Made by a program: the position numbers and the translations under genes | Shown: piece by piece, positions 25,594 to 33,625 of the stretch | Position numbering within the stretch: position 1 is the stretch's first letter | How the letters are laid out: the number at the start of each line of letters is the position of its first letter | From: Mycobacterium sp. URHB0044 | GTDB lineage: Bacteria; Actinomycetota; Actinomycetes; Mycobacteriales; Mycobacteriaceae | Length of the DNA stretch: 64,000 nucleotides | Assembly (NCBI RefSeq): GCF_000620625.1 | Contig: NZ_JIAW01000032.1 | Span: 1-64,000, forward strand | Reading direction: 5' to 3' | Notes under the pieces: model-generated | Told to the model about the DNA's origin: nothing | The model's database searches: none | The model's input: the letters and a program-made list of their open reading frames with translations, nothing else

Positions 25594-26594
25594 CGTCCGC
25601 TCCGGACTGGAACCCGCAGGTTCGGCCGGGAGAGGACCTCGGGATTGACGATCGACTTCGGCAGTTCGCCGGCGAGAACGGCAGCCACGTTGGAGGCGGC
25701 GGTCTCCTGAAGTTCGGTGATGGCCTCGGTCGAATAGAAAGCGGCATGTGGTGTCACGGTGACCTGCGGCATCGCGAGCAGCGGATGAGCCGGGTCGGGC
25801 GGCTCGTCAGCCAACACGTCGAGCGCCGCGCCGGCCAACCGTCCGGACCGCAGCGCGTCTACCAAGGCATCCTCCTCGACGAGCGTGCCTCGCGAGGTGT
25901 TGATCAGCACCGCGCCCGGCTTCATGGCGGCCAGCGCCTCTGCCCCGATTAGACCTTTGGTCGTCGGAATCGACGGAAGGTGCAGCGACACAACGTCGGA
26001 GGTACACAGCAACTCGCTGAGGTTGGCAGCGAATCGGACGTCGTCGGTGCGGCCGGACGACCTCCGCGACGGGCTGAAGGCGAGCACGTCGAAACCGAAC
26101 CCTACGGCCCTGGCGGCGACCGCCTGCGCGATGCGACCGTAGCCCACCAGCCCGAGCACCTGTCCGCGCAACCGGCGCATCGGACCGCATGCGCGGTTGT
26201 CCCAATCGCCGGCGGCCGTCTGGGTAGCGAACCGCGCAACATGCCGCGCTTGCGACAGCACCAGGGCTATCGCATGGTCGGCGACCTCCTCGGTGCAGAA
26301 CTCCGGCACGTTGCTCACGACGACCCCCAACTCCGTGGCGGCGGCGATGTCGATGTTGTCCAACCCCACGCCGTACCTGGCCACCGTTCGACACGCCAGT
26401 GCCGCATTCAGGACCGCGGCCGTGACCGGCTTCCAGCAGGTCAGAATCGCGTCGACCCGAGGAGCGAGCTCCAACAGCTCGGCCTCATCTCCCGTCCTCG
26501 CCACCAACAGTTCGGCATCCACATTGCCAAGGACCTGTCGCTCGACGTCGATGGTGGGCCAGGCGTAGTCCGTTACGAGCACCGTGGCGCTCAC
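25590..26594 (-). CDS. D-isomer-specific 2-hydroxyacid dehydrogenase
   Basis: 334 residues. The NAD fold has LGLVGYGRIAQAVAARA. The catalytic triad is visible: Arg in INTSRGTLVEEDALVDAL, Glu in LDVLADEPP and His in VTPHAAFYS. This is the family of phosphoglycerate dehydrogenase, glyoxylate/hydroxypyruvate reductase and formate dehydrogenase; no regulatory ACT domain is present. GTG 26594 is used; a TTG at 26606 in frame is an alternative, and neither has a strong ribosome site. It is first in the operon with the kinase and enolase paralogue. One reading is reduction of a 2-oxo acid to a 2-hydroxyacid that is then phosphorylated. Confidence 0.88.
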   Translation of the reverse strand: MSATVLVTDYAWPTIDVERQVLGNVDAELLVARTGDEAELLELAPRVDAILTCWKPVTAAVLNAALACRTVARYGVGLDNIDIAAATELGVVVSNVPEFCTEEVADHAIALVLSQARHVARFATQTAAGDWDNRACGPMRRLRGQVLGLVGYGRIAQAVAARAVGFGFDVLAFSPSRRSSGRTDDVRFAANLSELLCTSDVVSLHLPSIPTTKGLIGAEALAAMKPGAVLINTSRGTLVEEDALVDALRSGRLAGAALDVLADEPPDPAHPLLAMPQVTVTPHAAFYSTEAITELQETAASNVAAVLAGELPKSIVNPEVLSRPNLRVPVRSGR

Positions 26595-26719
26595 TGTCGG
26601 ACCCAATGGACCGTGACGGGTCGTGGAGAGCTCAACGACCCTACAAACCGGTATCTACCTTCTTCTCGAAGCACCCCGACCTCCGTCTCGTCCATGTCGT
26701 TCCAGACCCTACAAATGAA

Positions 26720-26756
26720 TGCGCGCGCATGCAAATTCAACCCTTGCGCATGCATT
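26720..26756. promoter_or_regulatory. Palindromic GC-alternating element in the divergent intergenic region
   Basis: The 230-bp gap between the 2-hydroxyacid dehydrogenase (minus) and the first VOC gene (plus) contains ATGCGCGCGCAT (26720-26731), a perfect 12-bp palindrome. A related TTGCGCATGCAT lies 14 bp later (26745-26756). Both share GCGCATGCA as a direct repeat. The position between divergent operons suggests an operator, but no regulator can be assigned. The rest of the gap shows only the GGAGGT ribosome site of the next gene. Confidence 0.45.
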
Positions 26757-26824
26757 AATAAGGTGGTTCACTGGGCCTGACAAGCAGCCGGTGCTGTGCC
26801 GGTGCAAGAGTGTGGAGGTTGTAG

Positions 26825-27424
26825 ATGTCGGATAACGCGAAGAAACGACGGCTAAATGGTGTGTCTCATGTGGCGATAAATTGCAGTGACATGGCCAAGA
26901 CCGTGGAGTTCTACGAGAAGCTGGGCATCCCGCTGGCCAAGACGATGACGACGCCGCAGGGATCGGATGGAGGTCAACACTTCTTCTTCGACATCGGCAA
27001 TGACGACTCGTTGCTGGGCTACATCTGGTGGAACGACGAGGCAGCCCAGCCGAGTCAGCAGGGTCATGACATCCGTGACGGGTGCATGCACCATGTGGCG
27101 ATCAACATTCACCCCGATGACGTCCAGGCGTGGTGGGATCTGTTCTCCAGCACCGATTTGAAGTGGGTGTTCGTCGATCACAAGGCTGATGCGGAGATGT
27201 CGTTGACCTTCAGCGACCTCGGGCAGATCAACGACGACACGTTCGCAGCGTCGTTCTATGTTCAAGATCCTGATGGCGTCGTGCTCGAGTTCACGGCGTG
27301 GTACAAAGCGTGGGATCGGATCGGAAACAGCGATCAAGGCATGAGGACCCAGCGTTCCGACCGCACACCCGTCGACTGGGTTCCGCCATTGATCGAGGCC
27401 GCCGCCAAGCTGAGCAAGGTGTAG
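26825..27424 (+). CDS. VOC (glyoxalase/dioxygenase superfamily) protein, cassette copy 1
   Basis: 199 residues with two beta-alpha-beta-beta-beta modules. Likely metal ligands are His in GVSHVAINC, His in GGQHFFFD or HHVAINIH, and Glu in VVLEFTAWY. The VOC family includes glyoxalases, extradiol dioxygenases and isomerases, and the reaction cannot be assigned. GGAGGT at 26814-26819 precedes ATG by 5 nt. It is first of a four-gene cassette (VOC, CMD, FAH, SnoaL) that is repeated at 39315-41791, where the paralogous protein shares most residues. Confidence 0.88.
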   Translation: MSDNAKKRRLNGVSHVAINCSDMAKTVEFYEKLGIPLAKTMTTPQGSDGGQHFFFDIGNDDSLLGYIWWNDEAAQPSQQGHDIRDGCMHHVAINIHPDDVQAWWDLFSSTDLKWVFVDHKADAEMSLTFSDLGQINDDTFAASFYVQDPDGVVLEFTAWYKAWDRIGNSDQGMRTQRSDRTPVDWVPPLIEAAAKLSKV

Positions 27425-27427
27425 CCG

Positions 27428-27982
27428 GTGGCGCGGTTGCCGTACCCGGCACGCGACGCGATGCCGACCGAGATCGCCGATCTGCTAAATGGCCTGCCGC
27501 GCAGCAACATTACCGAGATACTTGCGCAGGCCCAGTCGCTCATCGGGCCGTTCCTGCGAACGGCGAAGGCCACTCTCACCTCGTTGGAGCTCACTGACCG
27601 GCAACGTGAGCTGGTGATCCTGGCGGTGTCCTGCCTCGTTGAATGCGAATATGAGTTCGCCCAGCACGTTCCGATGTTCGAGGCGGTCGGGATCGACACT
27701 GATCTGCGCGACCGGATCCGAGGGGGCGACTTCGACGCCCCCGATGATCCTGGTGAGCGTGCGCTGCTGGCGTTTGTGGCGGCAGTTTTCCGCGCGCCGC
27801 GCATCAGCGATGAGCTCTTTGCGGCCACGCGGCGCCACCTCAGTGCCCGTCAGATCGTCGAAGTCCTGCAGCTGAGCGGGATCTATTGGGGCATCGGCAG
27901 GGTATGTACGATCCTCGAACTCGAGATCGACATCCCCGATGATCTCGGCAGGTTTGCCGCCGTGTCCGGCATGCGCAGCTGA
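27428..27982 (+). CDS. Carboxymuconolactone decarboxylase / AhpD-like protein, cassette copy 1
   Basis: 184 residues, all-helical CMD/AhpD fold. The central helix LTDRQRELVILAVSCLVECEYEFAQHVPMFEAVGI corresponds to the usual E...CxxC...H segment but has only one Cys (ECEYEFAQH), so redox AhpD activity is unlikely. A decarboxylase, isomerase or lactone role is possible. The start is GTG 27428, 3 nt after the VOC stop. The paralogue at 39900 has the same length and N-terminus (MARLPYPARD). Confidence 0.86.
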   Translation: MARLPYPARDAMPTEIADLLNGLPRSNITEILAQAQSLIGPFLRTAKATLTSLELTDRQRELVILAVSCLVECEYEFAQHVPMFEAVGIDTDLRDRIRGGDFDAPDDPGERALLAFVAAVFRAPRISDELFAATRRHLSARQIVEVLQLSGIYWGIGRVCTILELEIDIPDDLGRFAAVSGMRS

Positions 27983-28078
27983 TCAAGCTTTGCCCCGCAG
28001 AATCTGATTGATCGCCCATCGTGGTCCGCCGTTGCATCACAACGGTGGAACCCGTCCCTGGTTGAAAGTAGGTAGTTC

Positions 28079-28993
28079 GTGCGGATCGCCAATTTATCGG
28101 GTCGTCTGGTCCTCATCACCGATGAGGGAGCGGTCGATGTGGAAAATGCCAGCGATGGCCGGTTTTCATCGGATCCCCAACGGGTTTACGAACATTGGTC
28201 TGAGTTCGTCGAATGGGCCAGCACCGCCCGGGGTGCCGCGGTGAAATTCAGCGCCGATGAGCTGGGTCCTCCGGCGCCGCGGCCGGCGCAGGTCTTCGGG
28301 GTCGGCGCCAACTACCGCGGCCACGTGGCCGAAGCCGGTATGGCGATACCCGAATGGCCGATGGTTTTCACGAAGTTCGTGTCGTCGTTTGCCGGTCCGG
28401 TTGGCGAGATCGAGCTGCCGTCGGATGCCGTGGACTGGGAAGTGGAGCTGGTTTTTGTCGTCGGAAAGCTGGCGCGCAATGTACCGGCGCAGCGCGGCTG
28501 GGATTATGTTGCGGGGTTGACGGTCGGTCAAGATCTCTCGGACCGCGAGGTTCAGATGCGCGGTGAGATCCCACAGATGAGCATTGGGAAGTCGCTGCCG
28601 GGTTTCAGCCCCACGGGTCCTTTCCTGGTTACGCCGGACTCCCTGGCGGACCCTGACGCTCTGACGCTTAGCTGCACACTCGACGGGGAAACGGTGCAGC
28701 AGGGCAGCACCGCCGATCTGGTTTATTCGGTCCCGGCGTTGTTGGCCGAGCTGTCGGCGATGTTGCCGCTGCTGCCTGGCGATGTGGTGTTCACCGGGAC
28801 CCCGGCGGGTGTGGGTCTGACCCGCAACCCCCCGCGCTTTCTGCAACCGGGCCAGCTCCTAGTCAGCCGCATCGAGGGTATCGGCGAGATGCGACATACG
28901 TTGCGTAACAGTCCCGCTGCCGAACAACGCCGCGACGTTGCTCTGCAGCGATTTGCCGCATTTCAAGGCACCCCTGCGCCAAGCAACGCATAG
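28079..28993 (+). CDS. Fumarylacetoacetate hydrolase family protein, cassette copy 1
   Basis: 304 residues. Signatures of the FAH family are GVGANYRGHVAEAG, the metal-binding DWEVELVFVVG (Glu-Glu pattern), GLTVGQDLSDR, SIGKSLPGFSPTGPF and FTGTPAGVGLTRNPPRFLQPG. Family members hydrolyse C-C bonds in diketo acids or decarboxylate/isomerise ring-fission products, consistent with the extradiol dioxygenases elsewhere in this window. The start is GTG 28079, 96 bp after the CMD gene. Paralogues are at 40494 and 62762. Confidence 0.93.
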   Translation: MRIANLSGRLVLITDEGAVDVENASDGRFSSDPQRVYEHWSEFVEWASTARGAAVKFSADELGPPAPRPAQVFGVGANYRGHVAEAGMAIPEWPMVFTKFVSSFAGPVGEIELPSDAVDWEVELVFVVGKLARNVPAQRGWDYVAGLTVGQDLSDREVQMRGEIPQMSIGKSLPGFSPTGPFLVTPDSLADPDALTLSCTLDGETVQQGSTADLVYSVPALLAELSAMLPLLPGDVVFTGTPAGVGLTRNPPRFLQPGQLLVSRIEGIGEMRHTLRNSPAAEQRRDVALQRFAAFQGTPAPSNA

Positions 28994-29094
28994 CTACCGA
29001 CCGCATGCAGCGTGACCGGCGGTCACCACGTGGGAGGCCCTTGATTCAAAATGAGGGTCTCCCACCGTAATTGGGCACGACTGGATGGACGGAA

Positions 29095-29469
29095 ATGAGT
29101 ATCGATCAGACGGTCACGGACTACTTCAGCGCTGTCGAGAATGGTGACTTCGACGCGTTGGACAGAATCTATGACGCGAATGTTCGCATCTGGCACAACT
29201 TCAGCGGCGCGACACAGCCGAGGGACGTGAACATCGACACGTTGCGCCAGGTCAGCGAAGAGGGCAGTTTGAACTATGCGGTGTTGGAACGGCGGATCGT
29301 GGGGGACCGCGTCATCCAGCGTCACAACGTGCACTTCACCAGCCGTGCGGGGGCAACGGTGACTATGCCCGCCGCGATCTTCATCACTGTTGACAACGGC
29401 CGCATCACCGAGATCGACGAATACGTTGACGGCGCCCAAGCCAGCAACGTCCTTACCCGTTTGCGCTGA
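29095..29469 (+). CDS. SnoaL-like (NTF2 fold) protein, cassette copy 1
   Basis: 124 residues. The pattern YFSAVENGDFDALDRIYDANVRIWHN and the closing RITEIDEYVDGAQ are typical of SnoaL/limonene-epoxide-hydrolase-like proteins with a cone-shaped barrel. Such proteins act as cyclases, hydrolases or isomerases; no function can be assigned. ATG 29095 follows a GGA-rich ribosome site. It closes the cassette and is followed by a strong hairpin. The paralogue at 41411 shares RIYDANFRIWHSF and VIQRHNVHFTS. Confidence 0.85.
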   Translation: MSIDQTVTDYFSAVENGDFDALDRIYDANVRIWHNFSGATQPRDVNIDTLRQVSEEGSLNYAVLERRIVGDRVIQRHNVHFTSRAGATVTMPAAIFITVDNGRITEIDEYVDGAQASNVLTRLR

Positions 29470-29490
29470 CCAGGTTGGCGCACAACGAAA

Positions 29491-29508
29491 CGCCAGACTG
29501 GTCTGGCG
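29491..29508 (+). terminator. Inverted repeat, probable terminator
   Basis: CGCCAGAC and GTCTGGCG are perfect complements separated by 2 nt (in RNA, a 7-bp stem with a 4-nt loop). It starts 21 nt after the SnoaL-like stop, and the next reading frame on the other side runs toward it. There is no T-run, as is often the case in mycobacterial terminators. It could stop transcription from both sides. Confidence 0.6.
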
Positions 29509-29587
29509 CCGCGTCGATACGCTCGAAGGTGGCACGAACCCTGCTGAATAGGTGTCGTGACCCGTTTCGGGCTCGAGCCGCTTTGCG

Positions 29588-30390
29588 TCAGGTGTGGTTG
29601 GCCGCAAAGCCGGCACCGACGTCGAGCGTCCCGCCGGATACGTAACGGGCGTCGTCGGTCGCCAGAAAGAACACTGCATTGGCGATGTCAGCCGGTGGAA
29701 TGCGGGGGACACCGGGAATGTAGTGCACATTGTCTTCGTAGATTTTGCGGTCAATGTCGTCGTCGGTGGGCTGAGCAGAGTTCAGGGTTGTACAGCCTGC
29801 GAATATGGTCGTTTCGGACGATCAAGGTGTCGACCAAACCAGGGTTGATGGCATTGACCGTAATATGGTGTCTACCATGTTCTTTGGCTACCGACTTCAC
29901 CAATCCGATGACGGCCCATTTGGATGCGGCGTAGCTGGCGATGATGTGCCCGTACTGCCGAGCGATCATGTGCGGCGCAACGGCACGAATGGAGTTGAAC
30001 ACACCGTTGAGGTTGGCGTCGATGATGAGTGCCCAGTATTCAGCCGATTTCTCAGCGATCGGGCCGCTGATGTACGCGCCGGCGTTGGCGACCAAGATGT
30101 CGATCTGACCGAATTCGCCGATCGCCGTTGCCGCAACGGACTTCATCACCACCAGATCGCGGACGTCGGCGACGACCGGGACGCAATCGTTGATCGAATT
30201 TCTCCACCAGAGCGACGGTTTCGTCCATGTCGCCCGGCGAGTTCATGGGGTAGGGGATCCCATTGATCTGCCCGTCGAGGTCTGCGATTACGACGTCCGC
30301 GCCTTCTTAGACGAGCGCGACCGCGTGCGCCTGACCGTGACCCCGACCACCGGCGGTGATGATGGCTACTCTGCCGTCAAATTTACCCAT
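29588..30390 (-). pseudogene. Broken mycofactocin-type short-chain dehydrogenase
   Basis: Reading from ATG 30390, the SDR start MGKFDGRVAIITAGGRGHGQAHAV is followed at codon 28 by an in-frame TAA (30307-30309). The reading continues as EGADVVIADLDG and PYPMNSPGDMDETVALVEKFDQR, the extra loop typical of mycofactocin-associated SDRs. After KFDQR (about 30190) one extra base shifts the frame; removing it restores CVPVVADVRDLVVMKS and then FGQIDILVANAGAY, YAASKWAVIGLVKSVAKE. A third shift near 29780 separates the last part (AQPTDDDIDRKIYEDN...VSGGTLDVGAG), which ends at the TGA at 29588-29590. The gene is thus inactive by three lesions. It lies between the SnoaL-like gene and an intact SDR at 30423. 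Confidence 0.88.
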
Positions 30391-30422
30391 TGTGCGCTAC
30401 TTCGGAATTGGTGTGCGTGATG

Positions 30423-31259
30423 TCAGTAGACGTAGTTTTCGCCGCTCGCTCGGACGGTGACGTCGGAAAGGCTGATGCCCCAGGGCTGGTCGATGACGTG
30501 CACCACGGCGTTCGCCAGGTCATCGGGAGTGATTAGCCAGTACTCGACGGAGTCCACGTCGGTTTGCGCGGGTCGAAGACTTCCGTTCTGGAAGTTGCCA
30601 ACGTTTTCGACGTACTGGACGCCTTTCTGTGCCGCGAGGCCCATGATCGCCGTCTCGTTGACGATCCAGCTCGCGAGATTGGTTCCGAAAATGCCGGTCG
30701 GTTTGACCGTGGTGACCTTGATCCTGCCCTGCGTTTCCACTCGCAACGAATCCGAGATCGCCGCAACTGCCGCCTTTGTCGCGCTGTAGACGCCCGCGCC
30801 TTCGATCCCGTAATTGCCGTAGATGGACGAGATGTTCACCACCTGACCTCGGCCCTGCTCGATCATTTGGTCGTAGACAGCCGAAATGCCGTTCACTACG
30901 CCCTTGATGTTGATGTCGATGGCCTTGTGCCATTTCTCCCACGCGCGCTCGTGGTCGGCGAAGAAGGCCAGCGGCATCACGCCGGCATTGTTCACGAGCA
31001 CATCGATGGCGCCGAAAGTGTTGAGAGCGTGTTGTGCCGATGCCTTGGATTGATCGATATCCGTGACGTCAGCAACAAAGGCGGTGGCTTCAAAGCCCTC
31101 CGCTCGTATGCCTTCGACGACCTCTGTCAGGCCCTCGGCGTTGACGTCCACGCCGACGACCTTCGAGCCACCGGCGGCACACTTTTCCGAGATCAACTTG
31201 CCGAATCCGCTAGCGGCGCCGGTGACGACGACGACCTTGTCCTTCAGATACTGCGACAT
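30423..31259 (-). CDS. SDR family oxidoreductase
   Basis: 278 residues. The cofactor motif is TGAASGFG, with D following VVGVDVN favouring NAD. NNAG and the intact catalytic residues (NISSIYGN Ser, VYSATKAAVAAIS Tyr/Lys) are present. The C-terminal extension of ~40 residues is longer than in minimal SDRs. It is last in the BVMO operon, 18 bp after the isomerase-like gene. An alcohol product of ester hydrolysis could be its substrate. Confidence 0.9.
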   Translation of the reverse strand: MSQYLKDKVVVVTGAASGFGKLISEKCAAGGSKVVGVDVNAEGLTEVVEGIRAEGFEATAFVADVTDIDQSKASAQHALNTFGAIDVLVNNAGVMPLAFFADHERAWEKWHKAIDINIKGVVNGISAVYDQMIEQGRGQVVNISSIYGNYGIEGAGVYSATKAAVAAISDSLRVETQGRIKVTTVKPTGIFGTNLASWIVNETAIMGLAAQKGVQYVENVGNFQNGSLRPAQTDVDSVEYWLITPDDLANAVVHVIDQPWGISLSDVTVRASGENYVY

Positions 31260-31277
31260 GTTGTTTCCTACCTCTTG

Positions 31278-32063
31278 TTAGACGATGTTCAGGTTGTCGA
31301 GGAACCGCGAGCCATACTCAGCGTTTCCGTCGATGTTTACGGTGTGCTCGCGCCAGTCCGCTCGTTTGGTACCCCAGATCGGGAACTCTGCTGCAAGCCC
31401 GGTGACGTGCGAGGCCGTCGCGCCCGGATCATCGGGCCGCGCCGTGAGGCGGCCACCCTGGGTTCCACGCTCGATGCGCCAAGTGCCACCGCCTGGCCCG
31501 GTGAGGGTCAGCCCGATCGGCCGGTCGAGCCACTGCATGGCCTCCGGGTGAGAGCGCTGCATAGCGACCACCATCCAGTCGATCACCGCGGACATCCGGT
31601 TGGCGTCAGTCGGCGGGGGCACGAGGCCGAGCGCCGGGGCGATGTCGTGGCGCAGATGAGTATGGGTGTCGAAAAGGACTGCACCGGTAATCAGGCGCAT
31701 CGGAAAGAGGCCCAGTTCGGAGAGTTTGAATGGCGCAGCACCGAGTGGTGTCTTGTCGCAAATGGTTAGCAGGTGACCGAGCCGACGGCTCCAGCGCTCG
31801 TATTCGTCCATGATCTCGTCCGGTGTCCGATGTTTGCGGCGTTCAACCGTCCCGTCGTTGTAGCGCTCGATGCTGGAACTGGCCATGACTGCGAACATGC
31901 GGGGAGTGAACAGTTCTTTGGCGATGCCGCCCATGTGCGCCACGACGTCCCGTATCCGCCAGCCCATCGCGGTGCTGTCGAGGTCCCATTGGGGGATGGT
32001 GAGCGTGCGGCAGAACTGCAGCACTGCATTGCGTTCGTCACGAAGCGCAGCGATGCGATCCAT
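31278..32063 (-). CDS. Mycothiol-dependent maleylpyruvate isomerase / DinB-like protein
   Basis: 261 residues. The N-terminal helical bundle (MDRIAALRDERNAVLQFC...GWRIRDVVAHMGG) and the HTHLRHDI motif give the metal-binding histidines of the DinB/MDMPI family; a smaller C-terminal domain follows. Members isomerise ring-fission products with mycothiol or act as thiol transferases. The start is ATG 32063, preceded by AGGAGG at 9 nt; an upstream in-frame ATG at 32102 lacks this. It lies 39 bp after the ALDH stop in the same operon. Confidence 0.82.
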   Translation of the reverse strand: MDRIAALRDERNAVLQFCRTLTIPQWDLDSTAMGWRIRDVVAHMGGIAKELFTPRMFAVMASSSIERYNDGTVERRKHRTPDEIMDEYERWSRRLGHLLTICDKTPLGAAPFKLSELGLFPMRLITGAVLFDTHTHLRHDIAPALGLVPPPTDANRMSAVIDWMVVAMQRSHPEAMQWLDRPIGLTLTGPGGGTWRIERGTQGGRLTARPDDPGATASHVTGLAAEFPIWGTKRADWREHTVNIDGNAEYGSRFLDNLNIV

Positions 32064-32102
32064 TTCGAGTGTCCTCCTTGGAGTCGGAAAGTCCTGATGC
32101 AT

Positions 32103-33623
32103 CTACTCTTCGGCGTGGCTGAGCAACAACCCGTACGCACGCCGTTCTCGCTTGCCGCTCAGGTCGAGCAATACGGTTTTCTGTTCGGTGAACGGATCGA
32201 GTGCGTCGGGGCCGAGTTCACGCCCCACGCCGCTTTGCTTGTAACCGCCAAAGGGCAACTGACAGTCGATCATGTGGTGGTCGTTGATCCACACCGTGCC
32301 GGCCTGGACCTGTTCGGCCATGTCGAGCGCCCGGGCATTGTCGGTACTCCACACGGTGGCGACCAGACCGTAGTCGGTGTCGTTGGCAATCCGCACCGCC
32401 TCGGCATCGTCGGAGTACCGCAGCACCGACAGCACCGGCCCGAAGATCTCCTCGCGCGCAATTCGCATCGACTGGCTCACGTCGGTGAAAATGGTTGGCT
32501 CCAACCAGAACCCACGGTTGAACTCGGTGCCGTCCGGTATTCCGCCGCCGCATACCAGCCTGGCGCCCTCGGCGTGGGCGTTGTCGACGTAGGTCAATAC
32601 CCGCGCATGCTGCTCAGCAGACATCACCGGTCCCATGTCGGTGTCCCAGTCCCTCGTGGGACCCAGCTTGATCGTCTTCGCACGTTCCACCAGTAGATCG
32701 ACCACGTCGTCATGGAGGTGTTCTGGAACCAGCAGTCGGGTGCCGGACTCACAGGCCTGGCCGGAGTACAGCATGCAGCCGTACAGAACGCCGTCGACGG
32801 CTAACTCGATATCAGCATCGTCGAGCATGATCGTCGGCGACTTTCCGCCCAATTCCAGCGTGACGTGCTTGACCGCGTCCGAAGCAAGCCGCATGACTTC
32901 GCGACCGACCTCGGTGGATCCGGTGAAGCCGATCTTCCCGACGTCGGGGTGGGCGGCAAGCCGCGCGCCCGCGTCCGGGCCTAGGCCTGGGATCACGTTG
33001 AGCACTCCGGGCGGCAGGCCGCAGTCTTCGGCAATGCGCACGAATTCGAGCATCGTCAACGGTGTTTTCTCGTCCGGCTTGACTACGACACTGTTGCCGA
33101 CGGCAAGCGCGGGCGCCACCTTCCACATCGCCAGTAGCAGGGGGAAATTCCACGGCGCGATTGCGCCGCAGACGCCTATCGGTTCGCGCCGCACCACCGC
33201 TTGTGCCAGCGTCGGGCCGGTCGTGCGCGGCATTGTGCGCTCGAACTGGTAGCGCTCAGCGAGGCCGGCGAAATACTCGAGATGCGAGATGGCGTACCCG
33301 ATGTGCAGGGCGGTGGCCTGGCGAACCGTCGCGCCGTTGGCCATGATTTCCAACTCGACAAGCTCGTCGATCCGCTCGGTCATCGCTGCCGCGGTCGCCC
33401 GCAGCACCTTGACGCGTTCGGCTGGATTGCTGCGCGACCACTCGCCGGTCGCGAACGTTCGTTTGGCTGCCTCGACCGCGTTGTCGATGTCACGGGCGCC
33501 GCCGCAGGCCGCCGTGGCGACGACCCCACCAGTGGACGGGTCCCTGATCTCGAAAAGTTGCGACGTTTCGACTGGTCGGCCGTCGATCCGCATGGGGAAG
33601 TTGCGTACCGCTGTACTGATCAT
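32103..33623 (-). CDS. Aldehyde dehydrogenase
   Basis: 506 residues, normal ALDH length. It has APWNFPLLLAMWK, FTGSTEVGR, the base Glu in LELGGKSPT, the nucleophile Cys in SGQACESGTR, REEIFGPVLS and PFGGYKQSGVGRELG. ATG 33623 follows GAGGAG at 6 nt and lies 2 nt beyond the acyl-CoA ligase stop; an open frame further upstream is not used. In this operon it could oxidise the aldehyde made from the alcohol released by the BVMO/hydrolase pair, with the SDR downstream. This is an inference. Confidence 0.93.
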   Translation of the reverse strand: MISTAVRNFPMRIDGRPVETSQLFEIRDPSTGGVVATAACGGARDIDNAVEAAKRTFATGEWSRSNPAERVKVLRATAAAMTERIDELVELEIMANGATVRQATALHIGYAISHLEYFAGLAERYQFERTMPRTTGPTLAQAVVRREPIGVCGAIAPWNFPLLLAMWKVAPALAVGNSVVVKPDEKTPLTMLEFVRIAEDCGLPPGVLNVIPGLGPDAGARLAAHPDVGKIGFTGSTEVGREVMRLASDAVKHVTLELGGKSPTIMLDDADIELAVDGVLYGCMLYSGQACESGTRLLVPEHLHDDVVDLLVERAKTIKLGPTRDWDTDMGPVMSAEQHARVLTYVDNAHAEGARLVCGGGIPDGTEFNRGFWLEPTIFTDVSQSMRIAREEIFGPVLSVLRYSDDAEAVRIANDTDYGLVATVWSTDNARALDMAEQVQAGTVWINDHHMIDCQLPFGGYKQSGVGRELGPDALDPFTEQKTVLLDLSGKRERRAYGLLLSHAEE

Positions 33624-33625
33624 GA

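Noticed and set aside
30564..31769. 401-codon plus-strand open frame across the SDR and isomerase-like genes
   Set aside because: It lies antisense to two genes with clear motifs and has no recognisable protein features.
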